DNA of 63,013 nucleotides, from contig NZ_JACHTD010000017.1 of assembly GCF_014145665.1 (NCBI RefSeq), positions 1-63,013 on the forward strand, written 5' to 3'. A program made the translations under genes and the position numbers. How positions within the stretch are numbered: the stretch's first letter is position 1; the number at the start of each line of letters is the position of its first letter. The stretch is from Myroides sp. NP-2. GTDB taxonomy: Bacteria; Bacteroidota; Bacteroidia; Flavobacteriales; Flavobacteriaceae. The notes under the pieces are model-generated. The model saw only the letters and a list, made by a program, of their open reading frames with translations. It was not told the origin of the DNA and searched no databases. This document shows, piece by piece, positions 36,764 to 45,673 of the stretch.

Positions 36764-37399
36764 CTAAGGAATATCCAAGTATTTATGGGTCTGAAGCGAG
36801 ATTTTCCACTGCGGATTTTTCTTCACATATTCTATAATTAAAGGCATCATCACCGCGCGTTTACTCCATTCTGTTTGCATCAAAAGCAGCGCATCTTTAT
36901 TCACCTTGGCAGCTTGTTCCTCTGCAAAAATAAAATCGTGTTTGTTGTAGATAACCACCTTTAATTCATTTGCCGCTTCATATGCGCTTGCTGTTGGCAG
37001 TTTTGCTTTTTTAGGTGATAAACACACCCAGTCAAAATCACCAGACATCTCATAAGCCCCAGACGTTTCTATATTGGTTTTTAACCCTGCTTCTTTTAAT
37101 TTTCGGGTGAGATAATCCAAATTATACATTAGAGGTTCTCCGCCTGTAATAACGGCTAAATTAGCCACTGCTGCTGCATCGGATACTATTTGTTCCACTG
37201 GAGTTAACGGGTGTAATTCCGCATCCCAGCTTTCTTTAACATCACACCAATGACACCCTACATCGCATCCTCCTAAACGAATAAAGTAAGCCGCATGACC
37301 CGAGTAAAATCCTTCCCCTTGAATGGTGTAAAACTGTTCCATCAAAGGCAATACTTTTCCTGCGGTCAATGCCTCATTTTCTAGGTTTTCCTTTATCAT
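36764..37399 (-). CDS. queE: 7-carboxy-7-deazaguanine synthase
   Basis: A 211-residue radical-SAM enzyme of queuosine biosynthesis, converting 6-carboxytetrahydropterin to 7-carboxy-7-deazaguanine. It shows EQFYTIQGEGFYSGHAAYFIRLGGCD-type opening with the cluster motif CDVGCHWC (C-x3-C-x2-C), VITGGEPLMY, and KTNIETSGAY. The other queuosine genes are not in this window. A -7 element TATATTTG lies upstream at 37454-37461. Confidence 0.93.
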   Translation of the reverse strand: MIKENLENEALTAGKVLPLMEQFYTIQGEGFYSGHAAYFIRLGGCDVGCHWCDVKESWDAELHPLTPVEQIVSDAAAVANLAVITGGEPLMYNLDYLTRKLKEAGLKTNIETSGAYEMSGDFDWVCLSPKKAKLPTASAYEAANELKVVIYNKHDFIFAEEQAAKVNKDALLLMQTEWSKRAVMMPLIIEYVKKNPQWKISLQTHKYLDIP

Positions 37400-37453
37400 A
37401 TTAAACTAATTATTGACTAGTAACCTTTACCCTATAAAGGTAAAATTACGTTG

Positions 37454-37461
37454 CAAATATA
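37454..37461 (-). promoter_or_regulatory. -7 element of queE
   Basis: TATATTTG on the minus strand matches TAnnTTTG. It would give a leader of about 45 nt that contains an imperfect hairpin (TTTACC/GGTAAA, 37426-37444). Confidence 0.55.
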
Positions 37462-37599
37462 CAGTAAAAACGCGAATCTCTTGTTTTCTACTATCTTATT
37501 CCTTGAGGTAATTTACAAGTAAAATCAAAGCATCCTTTCATGTCCCTCCCTGCCTTTACCCCTATTGTAATCTTCCTTTGAAGGAGAAGAGGTGTAAGC

Positions 37600-37632
37600 A
37601 AAAAAAATCCAGAGGAACAATTCCTCTGGATT
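37600..37632 (-). terminator. Terminator of typA
   Basis: AATCCAGAGGAA (37606-37617) pairs with TTCCTCTGGATT (37621-37632) around CAA; the minus strand continues into a T-run. Confidence 0.92.
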
Positions 37633-37656
37633 ATATATTTAAAAACGCCTAAACGC

Positions 37657-39453
37657 TTAGATTTTATTGCGCTTACGATCTGTTTCTTTTAAGAAGATTT
37701 TTCTCAAACGAAGTGATTTTGGCGTTACCTCAACGTACTCATCTTTTTGAATGTACTCTAAAGCTTCCTCTAATGAAAATTTAATTGCAGGAACAATTTT
37801 CGCTTTATCATCTGATCCTGATGCACGAACGTTTGTCAATTTTTTCGTTTTTGTAACGTTAACCGTCATATCATCTCCACGAGAGTTTTCTCCAATTACT
37901 TGTCCTTCGTAAATATCTTCGTTTGGATCAACGAAAAACTTACCGCGGTCTTGTAATTTATCAATAGAATAAGGAATTGCTTTTCCGTTTTCCATAGAGA
38001 TTAAAGATCCGTTGATACGACCAGCAATTTCTCCTTTGTACGGTTGGTACTCTAAGAAACGGTGTGACATAATCGCCTCACCCGCTGTTGCTGTCAACAA
38101 TTGATTTCTCAATCCGATAATACCTCTAGAAGGAACTAAGAATTTAATGATCATACGGTCACCTTTTGGTTCCATACTCAACATTTCTCCTTTTTTCAAC
38201 GTTACGTACTCTACACCACGTCCAGATAAGTTCTCTGGAATATCGATTGTTAACTCTTCTACTGGCTCACATTTAACTCCATCAATTTCTTTGATGATTA
38301 CCTGTGGCTGACCAATTTGAAGTTCATATCCTTCACGACGCATTGTTTCAATCAAAACAGATAAGTGTAATACACCACGTCCGAATACCATAAATTTATC
38401 CGCACTATCAGTTTCGTTTACGCGTAACGCTAAGTTTTTCTCTAATTCTTTGTTTAAACGGTCTTTGATGTGACGAGAAGTAACAAATTTACCTTCTTTA
38501 CCAAAGAATGGAGAGTCATTAATTGTGAACAACATACTCATTGTTGGTTCATCAATTGTGATAGTTGGCAATGCTTCTGGATTTTCAAAATCAGCGATCA
38601 CATCTCCAATTTCAAATCCTTCAACTCCTACAACCGCACAGATATCACCTGCATATACTTCAGCTACTTTTTTACGACCTAATCCTTCAAAAGTATGAAG
38701 CTCTTTAATTTTAGATTTTACGATTTTACCATCGCGTTTAATCAAAGAAATATTCATTCCTTCTTTTAATATTCCACGGTGTAAACGTCCAATTGCAATA
38801 CGGCCTGTAAACGTAGAATAATCCAAAGAAGTAATCAACATTTGTGGGCTACCTTCGCGTACTTCTGCCGCAGGGATGTGCTCCAAAACCATGTCTAATA
38901 ACGGTTCTAAGGAATCCGTTTGTTGTTTCCAATCCGTAGACATCCAGTTGTTTTTAGCAGAACCATAAACGGCTGGGAAGTCCATTTGCCATTCTTCAGC
39001 ACCTAATTCGAACATTAAGTCGAATACTTTTTCGTGTACTTCTTCAGGCGTACAGTTTTCTTTATCCACTTTGTTGATAACCACACAAGGCTTCAATCCT
39101 AAACTGATAGCTTTTTGTAATACGAATCGAGTTTGTGGCATAGGTCCTTCAAATGCATCTACAATTAAAAGAACACCATCAGCCATATTCAATACACGCT
39201 CTACTTCACCACCAAAATCCGCGTGACCTGGAGTATCGATAATATTAATTTTAGTTCCTTTATAACTTACAGAAACGTTCTTTGAAACGATCGTAATTCC
39301 TCTTTCTCTTTCGATATCCTCGTTGTCTAAAATCAACTCTCCAGAAGTTTCATTTTCACGAAATAACTGACAGTGGTGTAATATTTTGTCCACCATTGTT
39401 GTCTTACCATGGTCAACGTGTGCGATAATTGCAATATTCCTAATTTGTGTCAT
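37657..39453 (-). CDS. typA: Translational GTPase TypA/BipA
   Basis: A 598-residue ribosome-associated GTPase. G1 is AHVDHGKTT, the switch region has RERGITI, G3 is DTPGHADFGGEV, and G4 is NKVDKENC. EF-Tu-like domain II, EF-G-like domains III/V and the BipA-specific C-terminal domain (LRKIFLKETDRKR end) follow. Full family length. It acts in 50S assembly and stress adaptation, as known for the family. It has its own terminator. Confidence 0.97.
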   Translation of the reverse strand: MTQIRNIAIIAHVDHGKTTMVDKILHHCQLFRENETSGELILDNEDIERERGITIVSKNVSVSYKGTKINIIDTPGHADFGGEVERVLNMADGVLLIVDAFEGPMPQTRFVLQKAISLGLKPCVVINKVDKENCTPEEVHEKVFDLMFELGAEEWQMDFPAVYGSAKNNWMSTDWKQQTDSLEPLLDMVLEHIPAAEVREGSPQMLITSLDYSTFTGRIAIGRLHRGILKEGMNISLIKRDGKIVKSKIKELHTFEGLGRKKVAEVYAGDICAVVGVEGFEIGDVIADFENPEALPTITIDEPTMSMLFTINDSPFFGKEGKFVTSRHIKDRLNKELEKNLALRVNETDSADKFMVFGRGVLHLSVLIETMRREGYELQIGQPQVIIKEIDGVKCEPVEELTIDIPENLSGRGVEYVTLKKGEMLSMEPKGDRMIIKFLVPSRGIIGLRNQLLTATAGEAIMSHRFLEYQPYKGEIAGRINGSLISMENGKAIPYSIDKLQDRGKFFVDPNEDIYEGQVIGENSRGDDMTVNVTKTKKLTNVRASGSDDKAKIVPAIKFSLEEALEYIQKDEYVEVTPKSLRLRKIFLKETDRKRNKI

Positions 39454-39502
39454 ATAAGGATTTTAAAATTATATTAGTATTTATTGAAATGTATAGTATA
39501 AA

Positions 39503-39532
39503 CAAAAAAAGCCCTCATGGAATTGAGAGCTT
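39503..39532 (-). terminator. Terminator of rpsT
   Basis: On the minus strand AGCTCTC pairs with GAGGGCT (39510-39516 / 39525-39531, with one G-U), then seven T residues. Confidence 0.82.
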
Positions 39533-39567
39533 AGTGTATGTCTTCTATAAACACAACCTATTGCTTC

Positions 39568-39819
39568 TTATAAAGCAGCAACGTGTTTTGTCAATTTAGA
39601 TTTTAAATTAGAAGCTTTGTTAGCATGAATGATATTTTTCTTAGCTAGTTTATCAATCATTGCAACAACTACAGGTAATTTATCAGCAGCATCTTTTTGA
39701 TCTTCAATCAAACGTAAAGCTTTGATCGCGTTACGTGTAGTTTTATGCTGATATCTGTTTAATACTCTCTTTTTTTCGTTACTTCTAATTCTTTTTAAAG
39801 CTGACTTATGATTTGCCAT
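39568..39819 (-). CDS. rpsT: 30S ribosomal protein S20
   Basis: An 83-residue basic helical protein with the S20 opening MANHKSALKRIRSNEKKRVLN and a Lys/Ala-rich end (HANKASNLKSKLTKHVA). It begins 39 bp after the last of six tRNA-Glu genes on the same strand. No terminator and no good promoter lie in that gap, so it is probably read through from the tRNA promoter. Confidence 0.97.
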   Translation of the reverse strand: MANHKSALKRIRSNEKKRVLNRYQHKTTRNAIKALRLIEDQKDAADKLPVVVAMIDKLAKKNIIHANKASNLKSKLTKHVAAL

Positions 39820-39858
39820 TTTTTAAATATTTTATTAAGTCTATACTATTTTTTTCTG

Positions 39859-39930
39859 TAGTCCGTAGGGGAATCGAACCCCTGTTACCAGGATGAAAAC
39901 CTGGCGTCCTAACCCCTAGACGAACGGACC
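39859..39930 (-). tRNA. tRNA-Glu (TTC), copy 6 in transcription order
   Basis: A 72-nt cloverleaf with 7-bp acceptor stem (G-U at the end), D arm, anticodon stem CCAGG/CCTGG with loop TTTTCAT giving UUC, and T arm AGGGG-TTCGATT-CCCCT. CCA is not encoded. This copy is the one next to rpsT. Confidence 0.97.
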
Positions 39931-39963
39931 AAAAAACTCGTTTTTGATTCTCGATGAATCTTG

Positions 39964-40035
39964 TAGTCCGTAGGGGAATCGAACCCCTGTTACCAGGATG
40001 AAAACCTGGCGTCCTAACCCCTAGACGAACGGACC
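39964..40035 (-). tRNA. tRNA-Glu (TTC), copy 5
   Basis: Identical in sequence to the copy at 39859-39930; separated from it by 33 nt of unrelated AT-rich spacer. Confidence 0.97.
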
Positions 40036-40069
40036 AAAATTTGGTATGGATTCTGTGAAAGAATCACTG

Positions 40070-40141
40070 TAGTCCGTAGGGGAATCGAACCCCTGTTACC
40101 AGGATGAAAACCTGGCGTCCTAACCCCTAGACGAACGGACC
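40070..40141 (-). tRNA. tRNA-Glu (TTC), copy 4
   Basis: Identical 72-nt copy with UUC anticodon. The spacers on either side differ in sequence. Confidence 0.97.
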
Positions 40142-40174
40142 AAAAAAGCATTATTCAATTCTAAAAAGAATCTG

Positions 40175-40246
40175 TAGTCCGTAGGGGAATCGAACCCCTG
40201 TTACCAGGATGAAAACCTGGCGTCCTAACCCCTAGACGAACGGACC
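40175..40246 (-). tRNA. tRNA-Glu (TTC), copy 3
   Basis: Identical 72-nt copy with UUC anticodon. Confidence 0.97.
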
Positions 40247-40278
40247 AAAAATGCGTTTATATTTCTAAAAAGAACGTG

Positions 40279-40350
40279 TAGTCCGTAGGGGAATCGAACC
40301 CCTGTTACCAGGATGAAAACCTGGCGTCCTAACCCCTAGACGAACGGACC
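40279..40350 (-). tRNA. tRNA-Glu (TTC), copy 2
   Basis: Identical 72-nt copy with UUC anticodon. Confidence 0.97.
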
Positions 40351-40376
40351 AAATGCGTTAGCTTCCAAAGAACTTG

Positions 40377-40448
40377 TAGTCCGTAGGGGAATCGAACCCC
40401 TGTTACCAGGATGAAAACCTGGCGTCCTAACCCCTAGACGAACGGACC
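40377..40448 (-). tRNA. tRNA-Glu (TTC), copy 1 (promoter-proximal)
   Basis: Identical 72-nt copy with UUC anticodon. It lies about 23 nt downstream of the -7 element at 40472-40479 and so is the first gene of the array. Confidence 0.97.
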
Positions 40449-40471
40449 ATTTTGTTTATCTAACGCGGATG

Positions 40472-40501
40472 CAAAAGTACAATATATTTTTAAACCCGCA
40501 A
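40472..40501 (-). promoter_or_regulatory. Promoter of the tRNA-Glu array (and probably rpsT)
   Basis: On the minus strand -7 TACTTTTG (40472-40479) and -33 TTG (40499-40501) are separated by 19 nt. The 15-mer around the -7 is identical to that of the promoter at 183-197. Confidence 0.8.
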
Positions 40502-40525
40502 GAGAAAAAACAAAAATTTTTATTT

Positions 40526-42001
40526 CTAATACGCTTTTGCGAACAATACGCGTCCTTTCGAAGGCGCACCTGTTAACACGCAAAATCCGTCTTCCTCTTT
40601 TCTATCAATTGGAATACAGCGAATTGTAGCCTTAGTCAAGTCTTTTATCTTCTCTTCTGTCTCAATAGTACCATCCCAATGCGCAGCAATAAAGCCTCCT
40701 TTATTTTCCAATAAATCTTTGAACTCCTCAAATGAATTCGCCTCTGTAATATGCGAATCCCTGTATTCCTTCGCTTTATTGAATAAATTCGCCTGAATCT
40801 CCTCTAGCATATCTTGCACATAAGTAACAATATCGTCTTTTGCTACAATCTCTTTGGTGAATGTATCGCGACGTGCGACTTCAAATGTACCGTTTTCCAA
40901 GTCTTTTGGTCCAATTGCAATACGCAATGGCACTCCTTTTAACTCGTATTCGTTAAATTTCCATCCAGGCTTGAACGTCGTGCGATCGTCAAACTTAAAC
41001 GAAATATTCAATTTTTTCAATCGATCGGTTACTTTTTTCACTTCTTCGCGAATCGCCTCTAACTGCTCATCCGTTTTGTGAATCGGCACAATCACAACTT
41101 GAATAGGTGCTAAGTTGGGTGGTAAAACTAATCCATTGTCATCGGAATGTGTCATCACCAAAGCTCCCATTAAGCGGGTACTTACTCCCCATGATGTTGC
41201 CCACACATATTCTTGTTTTCCTTCTTGACTCGTAAACTTCACGTCAAAGGCTTTGGCAAAGTTTTGCCCTAAAAAGTGAGATGTTCCCGCTTGTAGCGCC
41301 TTACCATCTTGCATTAACGCTTCAATACAATATGTTTCAATTGCTCCTGCAAAACGCTCGTTCTCCGTTTTGAATCCTTTTACGACTGGAATAGCCATGA
41401 AGTTTTCTGCAAAATCTGCATATACGTCTAGCATTTGCTCTGCTTCTGCCACCGCCTCACGCTCTGTAGCATGAGCCGTATGTCCTTCCTGCCATAAAAA
41501 TTCTGATGTTCTCAAAAACAAACGCGTTCTCATTTCCCAACGCACTACATTAGCCCATTGATTGACTAAAATTGGCAAATCACGATATGATTCAATCCAC
41601 TTTCTATAGGTATCCCAAATAATCGTTTCTGACGTAGGGCGAACAATTAATTCCTCCTCTAACTTCGCCTCTGGATCTACTTCAATTGTCTTTCCATCTT
41701 CTGCCGTTTTTAAACGGTAATGAGTCACTACAGCACACTCCTTTGCAAACCCATCCACATGACTTGCCTCTTTACTAAAATAAGACTTGGGGATGAATAA
41801 GGGGAAATACGCGTTTTGATGTCCAGTTTCCTTGAACTTCTTATCTAACTCTGCTTGCATTTTCTCCCAAATCGCATAGCCATATGGTTTAATAACCATA
41901 CATCCTCGAACTCCCGAATTTTCGGCCAAATCAGCTTTTACAACAAGCTCATTGTACCATTTCGAATAGTCCTCACTTCTCTTAGTAATATTCTTGCTCA
42001 T
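40526..42001 (-). CDS. proS: Proline-tRNA ligase
   Basis: A 491-residue class II aminoacyl-tRNA synthetase of the shorter, archaeal/eukaryote-like ProS group, without the editing insertion found in the long bacterial form. Seen in it are [17 protein letters not shown], motif 2 [29 protein letters not shown], motif 3 [15 protein letters not shown], and an anticodon-binding region with PIQVVIVPI. It is transcribed from a promoter that overlaps the divergent promoter of the next gene. Confidence 0.97.
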   Translation of the reverse strand: MSKNITKRSEDYSKWYNELVVKADLAENSGVRGCMVIKPYGYAIWEKMQAELDKKFKETGHQNAYFPLFIPKSYFSKEASHVDGFAKECAVVTHYRLKTAEDGKTIEVDPEAKLEEELIVRPTSETIIWDTYRKWIESYRDLPILVNQWANVVRWEMRTRLFLRTSEFLWQEGHTAHATEREAVAEAEQMLDVYADFAENFMAIPVVKGFKTENERFAGAIETYCIEALMQDGKALQAGTSHFLGQNFAKAFDVKFTSQEGKQEYVWATSWGVSTRLMGALVMTHSDDNGLVLPPNLAPIQVVIVPIHKTDEQLEAIREEVKKVTDRLKKLNISFKFDDRTTFKPGWKFNEYELKGVPLRIAIGPKDLENGTFEVARRDTFTKEIVAKDDIVTYVQDMLEEIQANLFNKAKEYRDSHITEANSFEEFKDLLENKGGFIAAHWDGTIETEEKIKDLTKATIRCIPIDRKEEDGFCVLTGAPSKGRVLFAKAY

Positions 42002-42056
42002 TTTTAATATATTAGCAGTTAAGTTGTTTAACTCTTAATTAACTATAATAATTCGA

Positions 42057-42087
42057 CAAAAGTAACTAAATTTGTTTTTAACAACAA
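42057..42087 (-). promoter_or_regulatory. Promoter of proS
   Basis: Minus strand -7 TACTTTTG (42057-42064) and -33 TTG (42085-42087) with a 20-nt spacer. Confidence 0.7.
42067..42074 (+). promoter_or_regulatory. -7 element of the Ser/Tyr-rich lipoprotein gene
   Basis: TAAATTTG matches TAnnTTTG and lies 30 nt before the ATG at 42105. It lies between the -7 and -33 of the divergent proS promoter, so the two cannot be occupied at once. Confidence 0.5.
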
Positions 42088-42104
42088 TTAAAATCCCATC
42101 GAAA

Positions 42105-43148
42105 ATGACTACAATTCTTCAATTAACACGAAAGATGAGAAGAATCAGCCTTTTCTTACTTCTAGGAGGATTCGCTATTTCTTGTGGCTCATATCATAAC
42201 GCTACCTTTCCTCAAGATGGCATTTATGGTCAACGCACACAAGCCGACCCCTATACAGGTAACAATTCGGGTAATTACTATGAGAACTACTTCGCCTCTT
42301 TAAACCAAGATATGGATTATTTCACGGATGTAAATGCCTATAATTCGCCTGTAAATGACAGTATAATAAACAATCAACCCAATAGGGCTGTAAGTTATGG
42401 TTCATGGGGTTCGGAGCCCACAAGTATTCAAGTCAACTACTACAACAACGGTTTCAGACCGTATTGGGGGTATGGGTATTATGATCCTTTCTACGATCCG
42501 TATTACTATGGTGGAGGCTGGGGATTAAGCTTTGGTTTTGGCTGGGGCTGGGGTGGATACTATCGCCCTTGGTACAACAATTACTATGGTGGTTACCCCT
42601 ATTATGGTGGCGGCTACTATTACCCTTACTACACAAGACCTTACTATGTACACCATGCAACGGGATCAAGATCTTCGTATAACGGCAGCAGTAACTCAAG
42701 ATCTTCTTACAATGGCAACAGCGTAAGAAATACGAATTATTACTCGAGATCAAATAGCACGTCAAATTCAAATAACTACTATTCGAGATCTTCATATCAA
42801 GGAACTCGTCCTACTTCGACCAGCGGAAGTAACAACTATTATTCGCGTGGAAACTCAAGTGGCACAACCAATGGAAACTACTACAACAGCAGTAGACCTA
42901 ATACGTCAAACAACTACAGTCGTTCCAATTCGTCTAGCAACTACAACCGCGGAAATTCATCTGGCAATTACAGCCGTTCGAACTCTTCAGGCAGTAGTTA
43001 TAGTCGATCAAACTCTTCGAATAGCAGCTATAGCCGATCAAGTTCTTCAGGTAGTAATTACAGCCGATCAAGTTCATCGGGTAGTTCAAGAAGTAGCTAT
43101 AGCGGCGGTGGAGGAAGTAGCCGTAGCAGCAGTTCTCGCAGTAGATAA
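42105..43148 (+). CDS. Low-complexity Tyr/Gly- then Ser/Arg/Asn-rich lipoprotein
   Basis: A protein of about 347 residues. Signal peptide RRISLFLLLGGFAISCG places the lipid-bearing Cys near 28. A folded-looking part (about 30-110) precedes a Tyr/Gly/Trp-rich stretch (YYDPFYDPYYYGGGWG and similar, about 115-185), then a C-terminal half of repeated SNSSxxYSRS and SRSSSSG units. No enzyme motif is seen. It is probably a surface or periplasmic lipoprotein with an unstructured tail. The ATG at 42105 or the one at 42135 could be the start; an upstream TTG lies in the promoter. It is followed by the porin gene after 26 nt. Confidence 0.8.
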   Translation: MTTILQLTRKMRRISLFLLLGGFAISCGSYHNATFPQDGIYGQRTQADPYTGNNSGNYYENYFASLNQDMDYFTDVNAYNSPVNDSIINNQPNRAVSYGSWGSEPTSIQVNYYNNGFRPYWGYGYYDPFYDPYYYGGGWGLSFGFGWGWGGYYRPWYNNYYGGYPYYGGGYYYPYYTRPYYVHHATGSRSSYNGSSNSRSSYNGNSVRNTNYYSRSNSTSNSNNYYSRSSYQGTRPTSTSGSNNYYSRGNSSGTTNGNYYNSSRPNTSNNYSRSNSSSNYNRGNSSGNYSRSNSSGSSYSRSNSSNSSYSRSSSSGSNYSRSSSSGSSRSSYSGGGGSSRSSSSRSR

Positions 43149-43174
43149 TTCTATTAACTTATTTGAAACACATT

Positions 43175-44713
43175 ATGTATATAAATAAATTTATTCTTGG
43201 AGTAGGTGCAACACTGCTAACTATAGGAGCTTTACAAGCACAAGAAAACAATCCCTTAGACATTTCGAGGTATTCTGATTCAGACCTGAATGGTACTGCG
43301 CGTTTTAGAGGAATGAGTGGTGCCTTTGGAGCTGTTGGAGGGGACTTATCTGCCTTAAAAATCAACCCCGCTGGAGGTGCGATTTTCAACTACAACCAAG
43401 CGACTTTTAGTTTATCTGTGGTCAATAAAGACAACAAAATAAACTACTTGAACCAAACTACATCCAAAAACTACACAGGAGTTGACGTTGGACAAGTAGG
43501 CGCTATTTTCGTATTTAATTCCAATGACCCTTCTGCTCTGATGAAGAAATTTACGGTTGGTTTTAACTATGAGAGCAGCAAAAACTTAAATAATGATTAC
43601 AACATGCTAGGAGCAGGACAAAGCACCTCTCTTGGCGAATATTTCTATCAATCCGCAATTCAGCATCAAGTTCCACATGACATTTTAAACAGTCCGAATA
43701 TTCATGAAGGTTATATGAATGCTGGATATTATCAAGGATTTCCTGGTCAACAAGCCTTTTTGGGATATGAAGGTTTCATCATCAATCCAGGGCAAGCAGA
43801 TGGAGAATACACGCGAAACTTTGGCAGTAATACCGACATTTACGCACAGGGAAAATACGTGAGCTCTAGTGGTTATAACAGTAAGTTTTCAGGTAACTTT
43901 GCTGCCCAATTAGGCGATCGCATCTTTGTTGGAGGTAATCTGAATTTACACGTGGTCGATTTTACTCAAACGTCGCATGCCGTCGAAATGAACCAATCGA
44001 GCTTGAATAAAGATATGATTCAGCGCATTGAGTTTTCTAACTACCTTTATACCTATGGTACTGGTTTCTCTTTAAATTTAGGGGTGATCGGACAAGTAAC
44101 GGATGAGTTGAGAGCTGGGGTAGCCTACGAATCTCCTACTTGGTACAACTTACACGACGAATTGACGCAAGGCCTATACACAACGCGATTTAACAATAAC
44201 GAAGACCGCGCTATCTATCCAGACGTAGTTAATATTTACGATCGATATCGATTAAAAACACCTGCTAAATACACTGGAAGTTTGGCGTATGTTTTCAATA
44301 AACGCGGATTAATCAGTGTGGATTACGGTATTAAAGATCACAGTAATGCTAAGTTCAGCCCTAAAAAAGACAACACCTATAGCATGTTGAACGACTTTTA
44401 TGCAGCGGAAATGAAAACGGCAAGTGAATTGCGTATTGGTGCGGAATATCGCGTGAAACAAGTTAGTTTTAGAGCGGGATATCGATACGAAGAAAGCCCG
44501 TACAAAAATATTAAATACACCGGTGACCTCAACAGTTTCTCCGCAGGTATTGGCTATGAATTTGGCAATTCAAGATTGGACTTTGCTTATAGTCACACAG
44601 CCCGTGATTATAAAACAAGTGTGCTAGATTTGAAGGCAAATGACCTATATTCATACGGAACGTGGAAGATGAAGGAAAATTGGTTTAGCTTATCTTACAA
44701 CATCAATTTCTAA
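43175..44713 (+). CDS. OmpP1/FadL-family outer-membrane transporter
   Basis: A 512-residue outer-membrane barrel protein. Signal peptide about 1-22 (ending LQAQ). The FadL-like N-terminus RGMSGAFGAVGGDLSALKINPAG is characteristic, and alternating strands continue to WFSLSYNINF with a terminal Phe. FadL relatives move hydrophobic substrates across the outer membrane. The ATG at 43175 is chosen over a TTG at 43163 because the signal peptide begins there. It is probably co-transcribed with the low-complexity lipoprotein. Confidence 0.9.
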   Translation: MYINKFILGVGATLLTIGALQAQENNPLDISRYSDSDLNGTARFRGMSGAFGAVGGDLSALKINPAGGAIFNYNQATFSLSVVNKDNKINYLNQTTSKNYTGVDVGQVGAIFVFNSNDPSALMKKFTVGFNYESSKNLNNDYNMLGAGQSTSLGEYFYQSAIQHQVPHDILNSPNIHEGYMNAGYYQGFPGQQAFLGYEGFIINPGQADGEYTRNFGSNTDIYAQGKYVSSSGYNSKFSGNFAAQLGDRIFVGGNLNLHVVDFTQTSHAVEMNQSSLNKDMIQRIEFSNYLYTYGTGFSLNLGVIGQVTDELRAGVAYESPTWYNLHDELTQGLYTTRFNNNEDRAIYPDVVNIYDRYRLKTPAKYTGSLAYVFNKRGLISVDYGIKDHSNAKFSPKKDNTYSMLNDFYAAEMKTASELRIGAEYRVKQVSFRAGYRYEESPYKNIKYTGDLNSFSAGIGYEFGNSRLDFAYSHTARDYKTSVLDLKANDLYSYGTWKMKENWFSLSYNINF

Positions 44714-44739
44714 TTTCATTTAGAACTTTTAATACTATG

Positions 44740-44777
44740 AATCTCTTTAAGGATAAACTCTTAAAGAGATTTTTTTA
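44740..44777 (+). terminator. Terminator of the FadL-type gene
   Basis: ATCTCTTTAA (44741-44750) and TTAAAGAGAT (44761-44770) form a 10-bp stem followed by seven T residues. Confidence 0.9.
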
Positions 44778-44780
44778 TTG

Positions 44781-44788
44781 TATTTTTG
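44781..44788 (+). promoter_or_regulatory. -7 element of the beta-barrel gene
   Basis: TATTTTTG, a perfect TAnnTTTG, starts 4 bp after the preceding terminator and lies 33 nt upstream of the ATG at 44822. Confidence 0.6.
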
Positions 44789-44821
44789 CATCAAATTTTA
44801 GAAATTAAAAAATTCAAACGA

Positions 44822-45673
44822 ATGAAAGCCTTTTTAAAAATTATTGCTAGCGTATGCTTATTGGCAACTACAGTAGGATTTGCACAAGAGACAGCCACTA
44901 CGCCTTTGCGTTATACAGCCTCAAATAAAGGTAAATTTTATATATACTGGGGAGGAAATAGAGGATATTTTACCAATTCAGACATCCGATTTAGAGGAGA
45001 AAACTACGATTTTACCATCAAAGATGTAAAAGCAGACGACAAGCCAAAAGGATGGCACGTAGATTATATCAACCCAGGACGAATGACTATTCCACAAACC
45101 AACTTGAGAATTGGATATTTTATCACCGATAAATACAATATCTCCATTGGTGTGGATCACATGAAATACGTGATGCGCCAAAATCAAATAGTAAACTATA
45201 CCGGCGAATACTACGGACAAGGCAGCTATGGTGAACAAGTGGCAGGCCATCCTGATCAAGTAAAATTAACAGAAGAATTTCTGAAGTTTGAGCATACTGA
45301 CGGATTGAACTACCTCAACGTAGAAATCAACCGCGTCGATGATATCTCGAAACTATTCAATATTTACAACACGGATAAAATCCAAATCAACTTAACGGAA
45401 GGTGTTGGTTTTGGTATTATATACCCTAAAACAAATACAACGCTTTTAGGAAAAGAACGCTACGACGAATTTCACGTTTCTGGATTAGGTTTCTCTGCTA
45501 AAGCTGGTTTAAACGTTACCTTCTTTAAACATTTCTTCGTTCAAGCTGAACTAAAAGGAGGATTTATTGATATGTATGATGTACGCACAACAGCAAGCAA
45601 AAAAGACAAAGCATTCCACAACTTCTGGTTTGGACAAACCGTTATAGCTTTTGGTGGTATTTTTAAATTATAA
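44822..45673 (+). CDS. Outer-membrane beta-barrel protein, unknown family
   Basis: A 283-residue exported protein (signal peptide about 1-21, ending GFAQ). Short alternating strands rich in aromatic and Gly residues (KFYIYWGGNRGYFT, NLRIGYFITDKYNISIGVDHM, FSAKAGLNVTFFKHFFVQAEL, then FGQTVIAFGGIFKL at the end) point to a small outer-membrane barrel. I do not recognise a named family. It has its own promoter and terminator and stands alone. Confidence 0.8.
   Translation: MKAFLKIIASVCLLATTVGFAQETATTPLRYTASNKGKFYIYWGGNRGYFTNSDIRFRGENYDFTIKDVKADDKPKGWHVDYINPGRMTIPQTNLRIGYFITDKYNISIGVDHMKYVMRQNQIVNYTGEYYGQGSYGEQVAGHPDQVKLTEEFLKFEHTDGLNYLNVEINRVDDISKLFNIYNTDKIQINLTEGVGFGIIYPKTNTTLLGKERYDEFHVSGLGFSAKAGLNVTFFKHFFVQAELKGGFIDMYDVRTTASKKDKAFHNFWFGQTVIAFGGIFKL

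Noticed and set aside
39859..40448. CRISPR-like array of six repeats with about 30-nt spacers
   Set aside because: The repeats are 72 nt and fold as complete tRNA-Glu genes; no cas genes are nearby.
42454..43188. Long open frames in other phases of the Ser/Tyr-rich gene
   Set aside because: They arise from its repetitive codons; the lipoprotein frame has the signal peptide and promoter.
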